NCBI GenBank assembly: GCA_937915825.1
Contig: CALGGT010000017.1
Location: 1-40,382 of the forward strand
Length of the DNA: 40,382 nt
Direction: 5' to 3'
Source: an uncultured Eubacterium sp.
Lineage (GTDB): Bacteria; Bacillota; Clostridia; Lachnospirales; Lachnospiraceae
Below, in pieces: positions 34,870-40,382 of the stretch. Both the position numbers and the translations under genes were made by a program. A model generated the notes under the pieces. The model had not been told where the DNA came from, searched no databases, and saw only the letters and a program-made list of their open reading frames with translations. Each line of letters begins with the position of its first letter. The first letter of the stretch is position 1.

Positions 34870-35771
34870 AATAAGGTCAAGATCAAAGCCATGCGGACGT
34901 AGACGCCGAACTCAGCTTGTTTGAAATAAACGGCTCTTGGATCGTCGTCCACTTCCACGGAAATTTCATTGACACGGGGGAGGGGGTGAAGGACCAGCAT
35001 ATCTTCACGGGCCAATTTCATTTTCTCTACGTTTAGAATGAAACTGTCCTTTAAACGAATATAGTCCTCCTCATTAAAGAAACGTTCCCGTTGAACCCGG
35101 GTCATATATAAAATATCCAAATCCCCGATTACTTGGTCTAAGTCATTGACTTCGGTAAAGGGGATTTTGTTTTGGATGAGGGTTTCGTTTCGCAAATAAT
35201 CCGGAATTCTTAATTCCTTCGGGGAGATCAATACAAATTCTACGCCGGGATAACGAACCATGGCGCTGATCAGGGAGTGAACGGTCCTGCCGAATTTCAG
35301 ATCTCCGCAAAACCCGATCTTTAAATGGTCCATATGTCCCTTTAACATATGAATGGTCAACAGATCGGTCAGGGTCTGTGTGGGATGATTATGTCCTCCG
35401 TCTCCGGCGTTGATCACCGGAATGGAAGAATAAGTGGAGGCAACCAAAGGTGCGCCTTCCTTGGGATGACGCATGGCGCAAATATCCGCGTAAGAGGAGA
35501 TGACCCGAATGGTATCCGCAACGCTTTCTCCTTTGGCAGCAGAGCTGGAATCCGCCGATGAGAACCCTAAAACCTGACCGCCAAGACTTAGCATGGCGGA
35601 CTCAAAACTTAGCCGGGTTCGGGTACTGGGTTCATAAAAACAGGTCGCCAATTTCTTTCCGTGGCATTTATCCCTGTATTGCTCCGGGTGGTTGTAGATT
35701 TCTTCCGCTAAATTCAATAAGTCATTTAATTCTTCAACGGACAGATCTAAAATATTCATAATGTGCTTCAT
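34857..35771 (-). CDS. pyrB: Aspartate carbamoyltransferase catalytic subunit
   Basis: About 305 residues; condenses carbamoyl phosphate with aspartate, the committed pyrimidine step. The carbamoyl-phosphate motif FYEPSTRTRLSFES, the HPTQTLTDLLT block, and the aspartate-loop segment MTRVQRERF are intact, so it is not an ornithine carbamoyltransferase. The minus-strand ATG at 35771 follows AAGGGGGT at 7 bases; an upstream in-frame ATG at 35834 is less likely. The regulatory subunit gene pyrI is not adjacent: the bioY gene lies directly downstream in opposite orientation. Confidence 0.95.
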   Translation of the reverse strand: MKHIMNILDLSVEELNDLLNLAEEIYNHPEQYRDKCHGKKLATCFYEPSTRTRLSFESAMLSLGGQVLGFSSADSSSAAKGESVADTIRVISSYADICAMRHPKEGAPLVASTYSSIPVINAGDGGHNHPTQTLTDLLTIHMLKGHMDHLKIGFCGDLKFGRTVHSLISAMVRYPGVEFVLISPKELRIPDYLRNETLIQNKIPFTEVNDLDQVIGDLDILYMTRVQRERFFNEEDYIRLKDSFILNVEKMKLAREDMLVLHPLPRVNEISVEVDDDPRAVYFKQAEFGVYVRMALILTLLGLN

Positions 35772-35805
35772 GCAAGATACCCCCTTCAATTTGTTCACAG
35801 TTTTT

Positions 35806-35834
35806 ATTTTAGACAAAGAGGAGAAAAATATCAA
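35806..35834 (-). promoter_or_regulatory. pyrB promoter
   Basis: On the minus strand TTGATA (35834-35829), a 17-base spacer and TAAAAT (35811-35806), about 35 bases before the chosen start. The upstream in-frame ATG at 35834 coincides with the -35 and so would not be in the transcript, which supports the shorter start. Confidence 0.65.
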
Positions 35835-35955
35835 GTCATATCTTGAAATCCATGGGATTTTTTCCTATTTTTTCCTATATACCACTTGCGACTTAAAAAA
35901 TTGTATGATAGACTTAGGAAGAGAAATAAATGAATGAACGAACGGAGGAAATACT

Positions 35956-38238
35956 ATGGTATCATTACATAATGGAGGAGCTTGGCTTGTAAACGGGGAG
36001 ATCATTCCCGATGGAAGTCAGGCGATGGATCAGATCAAACAAAAGACGGGCGTAACCCCGGATCTGACCGAGGCTAAGAAACAAACCATTGCCTATGGAA
36101 TCTTAAAGAACCACAATACGGTAGATTCCATGGATCAATTGCGGATTCGTTTTGATAAATTAACGTCGCACGATATTACCTTTGTAGGAATCCTGCAAAC
36201 CGCAAGAGCATCCGGATTGGAGAAATTCCCGGTTCCTTATGTGCTTACCAATTGTCATAACAGCTTATGTGCCGTGGGAGGAACCATTAACGAGGACGAC
36301 CATGTATTTGGACTTTCCTGTGCCAAGAAATACGGTGGGATCTATGTGCCTCCTCATCAGGCCGTGATCCATCAATTTGCCAGAGAAATGTTAGCCGAAG
36401 GCGGAAAAATGATCTTAGGTTCTGACAGCCACACCCGTTATGGCGCGTTGGGAACCATGGCCATTGGAGAAGGGGGACCGGAGCTGGTCAAACAGTTGTT
36501 GGAACAAACCTATGACATCCCCATGCCCGGTGTGGTTGCCATTCATTTAACCGGCAAACCTCAAAAGGGAGTGGGTCCTCAGGATATTGCCCTGGCCATT
36601 ATCGGAAAAGTATTTGCCAACGGATATGTAAATAATAAGATCATGGAGTTCATTGGAGATGGCGTCAAAAACCTAAGCGTGGATTATCGCATCGGTGTGG
36701 ACGTTATGACCACCGAGACCACCTGTCTTTCCTCAATCTGGGAAACAGATGATTCGGTGAAAGAATTCTATGAGATCCATCAAAGACCGGAAGGGTATGC
36801 GGAATTAAAGCCTGGAAATGTGGCTTTCTACGATGGCCTCGTGGAAGTGGATCTATCCACCATTGAGCCCATGATCGCCATGCCGTTCCACCCCAGCAAT
36901 GTATATACCATTCGGGAAGTAAATGAAAATCCTTACGATATTTTAAGAGAAGTAGAAAAGAAAGCCCTGGTAAGCCTGGATAATAATAAAGAGATCCAGT
37001 ACCAATTAACCGATAAGATCCACGATGGAAGGATTTATGTGGAACAAGGCGTGATCGCAGGTTGTGCCGGAGGCGGATATGAGAACTTATGCGACGCCGC
37101 GGATATTCTGGAAGGGAAATTTATCGGCGACGGAGAGTTCTCCTTAAGTGTGTATCCGGCCAGTCAGCCCATTATGATGCAGCTTGTGAAAAATGGCACC
37201 ATGGCCACCTTCTTAGAAGCAGGAGCTACGGTACGTACTGCTTTTTGCGGTCCTTGTTTTGGCGCCGGAGATGTTCCGTCCAATAACGGATTGAGTATTC
37301 GACATTCCACCCGTAATTTCCCGAACCGGGAAGGTTCCAAGGTAACCAATGGACAGATCGCATCCGTTGCCTTGATGGACGCCCGTTCCATCGCTGCCAC
37401 GGCGGCCAATGAGGGATATTTGATTCCGGCAACGGACGTGGATGTAAACTTTAAGAAGCCGAAATATTTCTTTGATAAAACCATTTACGATCACCGTGTG
37501 TACAACGGTGTAGGAAAAGCGGACCCTTCCATAGAGATCAAGTTTGGTCCCAATATTGTAGATTGGCCGACCATGTATCCGTTAACCGACAACGTGTTAT
37601 TAAAGGTTGTTTCCATGATCCATGATCCGGTTACGACCACCGATGAGCTGATTCCTTCCGGTGAGACATCTTCTTACCGTTCCAATCCTTTGGGACTGGC
37701 AGAATTTACGTTATCCCGAAAAGATCCGGCTTATGTAGGAAAAGCCAAGGAAGTGCGGAAAGCGGAAGAAGCCAGATTGGAAGGAACAACCTTAACCGAG
37801 GATGGTTGGGGAGAGGTATACGACGCCATTCAGGAGAAATTCGGATTAAAGGCAGAAGACGTGGAAGTGGGCAGTGTGATCTATGCCACCAAGCCCGGAG
37901 ATGGTTCCGCCAGAGAACAGGCGGCCAGCTGTCAGAGAGTTTTGGGTGGTCTTGCCAATGTTGCCAGAGAATACGCGACCAAGCGTTACCGTTCGAATCT
38001 GATCAACTGGGGGATGCTTCCCTTTGTGTTTGAAGGAGACCTTCCCTTTGACAAAGACGATGTGATCCTGGTGAAAGATATTAAATCCGCCATTCAGAAT
38101 AAGGAGGATAACATTCAGGCCTATGTGGTAACCCAGGGCATGAAAGAATTCACCATGCACTTAGGAAACTTAACCGATGATGAAAGAGATATTATTCAAA
38201 AAGGTTGTCTGATCAACTACAATAAAAAGAACGCATAA
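35956..38238 (+). CDS. acn: Aconitase-family hydratase (probable aconitate hydratase)
   Basis: 760 residues, starting after GGAGG. Cluster-binding cysteines are in place: C370 (IAGCAGGGYENLC) then C431 and C434 (FCGPCFGAG), matching the aconitase C-x~60-C-x2-C spacing. DSHTRYGALGT and the swivel domain near the C-terminus (YRSNLINWGMLPF) also fit. It should interconvert citrate and isocitrate, feeding 2-oxoglutarate to glutamate synthase and GS. The sequence belongs to the roughly 760-residue hydratase group common in Clostridia rather than the classical AcnA, so a different hydroxy-acid substrate cannot be excluded. It has no adjacent citrate synthase or isocitrate dehydrogenase. Confidence 0.88.
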   Translation: MVSLHNGGAWLVNGEIIPDGSQAMDQIKQKTGVTPDLTEAKKQTIAYGILKNHNTVDSMDQLRIRFDKLTSHDITFVGILQTARASGLEKFPVPYVLTNCHNSLCAVGGTINEDDHVFGLSCAKKYGGIYVPPHQAVIHQFAREMLAEGGKMILGSDSHTRYGALGTMAIGEGGPELVKQLLEQTYDIPMPGVVAIHLTGKPQKGVGPQDIALAIIGKVFANGYVNNKIMEFIGDGVKNLSVDYRIGVDVMTTETTCLSSIWETDDSVKEFYEIHQRPEGYAELKPGNVAFYDGLVEVDLSTIEPMIAMPFHPSNVYTIREVNENPYDILREVEKKALVSLDNNKEIQYQLTDKIHDGRIYVEQGVIAGCAGGGYENLCDAADILEGKFIGDGEFSLSVYPASQPIMMQLVKNGTMATFLEAGATVRTAFCGPCFGAGDVPSNNGLSIRHSTRNFPNREGSKVTNGQIASVALMDARSIAATAANEGYLIPATDVDVNFKKPKYFFDKTIYDHRVYNGVGKADPSIEIKFGPNIVDWPTMYPLTDNVLLKVVSMIHDPVTTTDELIPSGETSSYRSNPLGLAEFTLSRKDPAYVGKAKEVRKAEEARLEGTTLTEDGWGEVYDAIQEKFGLKAEDVEVGSVIYATKPGDGSAREQAASCQRVLGGLANVAREYATKRYRSNLINWGMLPFVFEGDLPFDKDDVILVKDIKSAIQNKEDNIQAYVVTQGMKEFTMHLGNLTDDERDIIQKGCLINYNKKNA

Positions 38239-38244
38239 AACTGT

Positions 38245-38275
38245 GACTGCAGGCTTTGTCCTGCAGTCTTTTTTT
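38245..38275 (+). terminator. Terminator after the hydratase gene
   Basis: GACTGCAGG and CCTGCAGTC pair perfectly around a 6-base loop and are followed by seven T. The RBS of the next gene (AAGGAGG) starts immediately beyond the T-run. Confidence 0.92.
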
Positions 38276-38289
38276 AAGGAGGTATGGGT

Positions 38290-39246
38290 ATGATCGAACA
38301 AATGGATGTAGAAAAATACATGGAAAAGGATGAATACCGGAAGCAGATCGATGAATTGGAGATTCGCATCGGAACGCTGCAGCGGGAATTAAAGGAGTTA
38401 AATATTCCCGTTATGATCGTCTTTGAAGGGGTGGACGCCTCCGGAAAGGGAACCATGATCAACCGGATGATCTCATCCATGGATCCCAGAGGATTTCAGG
38501 TATTTACCTTAAACGACCATAACGAAGAGGAACAAATGCGCCCGTATTTTTGGCGGTTTATGACCAAAACCCCGGAACGTGGACGGATTCACATTTACGA
38601 TCAAAGCTGGTATCAGGGGGTGTTTCATAAGGAGATCAACGTGGAGGACGCGAATCATTTTGAAGGGATGTTGTCCAAGGATGGATATCTGATCGTAAAA
38701 TTTTTCCTGATCATTTCCAAAGAGGAACAGAAAAGACGCCTGAAGAAGTTGGAAAAGAAGAAAGAAACCAGATGGCGGGTCACCAAAAAAGATAAAAAAC
38801 ATCATAAAGAATTTAAGAGTCGTTTAAAAAAATACGACGAGATCCTGATCCACAGCGATACGGATTATGCGCCCTGGACTGTTGTGGAATCCACGGACAA
38901 GCGATATGCCACCTGTAAGATCCTCTTTACTTTGTTAGAGCGTATGGAACGGGCGGTCAGGGAGAACAAGGAAAAAGAGCCGGTCAAAGAAAAGGAAGCG
39001 GTGAAGGAAAAAAATACCGGATTTTCCAGCGGAGTTCTAAACCGGGTGGATCTAAGTTTGGAATTAAGCAGAGAAGAATATGAGGCGCAGAAAAAAGAAT
39101 ATCAAAAACGTTTGTATCGATTGCAAAGTCAGATGTACCGGGAACGAGTGCCGGTGGTCCTGGCCTTTGAGGGGTGGGACGCCGGAGGCAAGGGAGGAGC
39201 CATTAAGCGCTTGACCCAGGCGATGGATCCCCGGGTCAAGCAATAA
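38290..39246 (+). pseudogene. pap: Truncated polyphosphate:AMP phosphotransferase (tandem PPK2)
   Basis: 318 residues from the ATG at 38290 (AAGGAGG at 7 bases; ATG 38284 is too close). The first PPK2 domain is complete, with Walker A EGVDASGKGT (about 46-55), the FWRFMTKTPERGRIHIYDQSWY lid and Walker B region, and KKDKKHHKEF. A charged linker follows, then a second domain begins with its Walker A FEGWDAGGKGG (about 293-303). It stops after MDPRVKQ, where the family normally continues for about 180 residues. Such enzymes use polyphosphate to phosphorylate AMP. Truncation coincides with the right-hand composition break, so the missing end is probably an artefact of joining rather than a natural mutation. 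Confidence 0.85.
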
Positions 39247-39250
39247 AATC
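39232..39250. other. Probable chimeric junction (right)
   Basis: The conserved PPK2 reading ends at R317 (numbered from the 38284 ATG) and the next codons do not fit the family. GC rises and Bacteroidales-like sequence follows. As on the left, a coding gene is cut mid-domain, so a joining artefact is the simplest cause. Confidence 0.7.
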
Positions 39251-39594
39251 ATCCGGTGGATGATTTTTGTGGGGGTTCACGCGTCCCCGTGAGCATGCGT
39301 GCCGGAGGCACGCTACAACTAATGCCTGGTATGAGATAAGTAGCGTGCCCTCGGCACGCTGGCAGGGTATGTTTGCGGCTGACCCCACACTGCGCCTATC
39401 GGCTTAGTGTGGGGTTATTGAAATCGCACCTCTCCGAGGTGCTGTATTGGTGTGGGGCTTGTGTGACACCGCACTGCGCTTTCAGCTTGTACGGTGTTAT
39501 GCAAGGTCGCACCTCTACGAGGTGCTGGAAATGTATGTAAAAAAAGCGGCGGGTGCCAGGCACCTGCCGCTTTTTTTTGTCGTCTGCCGGTCTG
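39245..39594. repeat. Gene-free stretch packed with hairpins (Bacteroidales-like)
   Basis: No gene is supported here. Perfect hairpins follow each other: 39245-39267 (AAAATCATCC stem), 39297-39313 and 39342-39360 (GCGTGCC/GGCACGC pair, two copies), 39382-39415 (ACCCCACACT stem), 39426-39442 and 39509-39525 (GCACCTC/GAGGTGC, two copies), and 39466-39497 (ACACCG/CGGTGT). The alternation of GCACTGCGC-type and GCACCTC-type units resembles repeated intergenic elements of gut Bacteroidales. The bacterial group is inferred from the flanking gene. Confidence 0.55.
39539..39578. terminator. Bidirectional terminator
   Basis: AAAAAAAGCGGC pairs with GCCGCTTTTTTT, with an inner GGTG/CACC stem. It lies 17 bases past the stop codon of the minus-strand gene that follows. 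Confidence 0.85.
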
Positions 39595-40382
39595 CTATCT
39601 CAGCAGTGTGACCGTTCCTTTCTCATAGAGTTCGGATTCGGGGTCGACAATAGTGCGGTAGACAATCTTGTAGGTATAGCTGGCCTGCGGGCACTTGGCG
39701 CCGTTGTGGGTGCCGTCCCACTTGTCGTCCATCGATTCGCCGTGGAAGACCAGCAAGCCTTCGCGGGTGTAGACCCACATTTCGAGTTCCTTGATGCCGC
39801 TACCCTCGGCGCCGAAGAAGTTGTTCCAATCCTGCGACGGGGTGAACACATTGGGCACCCACAAGCCGACATTGGCGTAAGGGATGGCCCTGTGTGCGGT
39901 ATCCTGGCAGTCCTCGGTACCGACGATGAGCACCACGTTCAGCGAGTCTATCGGAGGCACTATCGAGCCGCTGGCATGCGTCTGGTCGCTGTAGTAAAGT
40001 CCATCGATATACCAGTTCAGCCAGTCGTAATCGGTGCTGTGCGAGATAACGTTCCACTCTCTGCGATCGATGGAGAGGTAGGACGGGTGAGTCTCAAACG
40101 AGGCGCGCGGCAGGCGTACCGGATCCAGTTTGAGCGAGCCGGTGACGGCACATTCCTCATGGCCGGCCACCCAAGCCTTGGCATAGTAGGTGGTGGTCAC
40201 CAGCGGCAGGACGGTAACCTCGGTCTCGTGCGGATGCGAGGTCAGGTCGCCGTTGTCGGGCGAGGCCCACCATTCATACTGGTCGGAGTTGATTGAGTTG
40301 ACCGTCAGCTGGTACTCGCCATTCTTGCAGTTGTGCTCCTCGCTGATGCCGACGCGTATCACGGGCATCTGGTAGTGCCCTG
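39595..40382 (-). CDS. C-terminal part of a type IX-secreted, gliding-motility-type protein
   Basis: The frame is open to the right window edge (it begins before the ATG at 40368), so only about 262 C-terminal residues are seen. Beta-rich Ig/PKD-like segments (YQLTVNSINSDQYEWWASPD, TTYYAKAWV) precede a C-terminal CHU_C / gliding-motility-associated domain. Its hallmarks are WVPNVFTPSQDWNNFFG, then IKELEMWVYTREGLLVFHG, then DDKWDGTHNGA, and YTYKIVYRT. Such domains are sorting signals for the type IX secretion system, which occurs only in Bacteroidota. The plus-strand ORF over the same bases (39553-40296) is a shadow. A Bacteroidales gene next to Clostridial housekeeping genes fits a chimeric contig. 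Confidence 0.85.
   Translation of the reverse strand, partial: GHYQMPVIRVGISEEHNCKNGEYQLTVNSINSDQYEWWASPDNGDLTSHPHETEVTVLPLVTTTYYAKAWVAGHEECAVTGSLKLDPVRLPRASFETHPSYLSIDRREWNVISHSTDYDWLNWYIDGLYYSDQTHASGSIVPPIDSLNVVLIVGTEDCQDTAHRAIPYANVGLWVPNVFTPSQDWNNFFGAEGSGIKELEMWVYTREGLLVFHGESMDDKWDGTHNGAKCPQASYTYKIVYRTIVDPESELYEKGTVTLLR

Noticed and set aside
39553..40296. 247-residue plus-strand ORF at the right end
   Set aside because: It is antisense to a frame with a complete gliding-motility C-terminal domain and starts inside a terminator.

Overview
Most of this window (about 680 to 39,235) reads as one block of chromosome from an anaerobic Firmicute of the Clostridia, most like Lachnospiraceae. The grounds are GC near 46-47%, strong GGAGG-type ribosome binding sites, textbook TTGACA/TATAAT promoters with 17-bp spacers, and gene content: class II gltB/gltD, GSI glnA next to an ANTAR gene, formate-tetrahydrofolate ligase, a CotH protein with a Big2 domain, and BioY. 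The genus-level assignment is inference.

Both ends look foreign. Bases 1 to about 670 have roughly a quarter GC and hold the 3' part of an unrecognised gene. That sequence runs into the 5' end of a minus-strand gene that has its own promoter, RBS and signal sequence but no body. On the right, a two-domain polyphosphate:AMP phosphotransferase gene stops just after the Walker A motif of its second domain, near 39,235. It gives way to about 58-60% GC DNA with Bacteroidales-style hairpins and the C-terminus of a type IX secretion / gliding-motility protein. The simplest reading is that the contig is chimeric at both ends, probably a metagenome assembly.

Layout of the core: AraC-family regulator; secreted CotH-like protein with a lysine-rich Big2 domain and an acidic repeat linker; a 594-base gap with structured repeats; serA; argG (minus) divergent from argC-argJ-argB-argD, with ArgR-like boxes over the shared promoter region; a gltB-gltD-glnA-ANTAR-carA-carB nitrogen and carbamoyl-phosphate run with an attenuator-like leader; rpsO with a three-way-junction leader; a Nudix hydrolase; pnp with a long RNase III-type leader hairpin; ftsK/spoIIIE followed by two overlapping ATP-grasp (RimK-like) ligase genes and fhs; bioY under a BirA-type operator; pyrB (minus), tail-to-tail with bioY across a perfect palindrome; an aconitase-family hydratase; and the truncated polyphosphate kinase.

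Functionally the core is a nitrogen-assimilation and amino-acid block. Glutamine synthetase and glutamate synthase supply glutamate and glutamine. argCJBD turns glutamate into ornithine, carAB makes carbamoyl phosphate for arginine and pyrimidines, pyrB uses it for pyrimidines, and argG continues arginine synthesis. argF and argH are not in the window. Aconitase supports the 2-oxoglutarate supply. The least explained genes are the twin ATP-grasp ligases between ftsK and fhs. The most informative non-coding features are the BirA operator, the ArgR region, the gltB leader, the pnp leader hairpin and the composite repeats at 4.3-4.8 kb.
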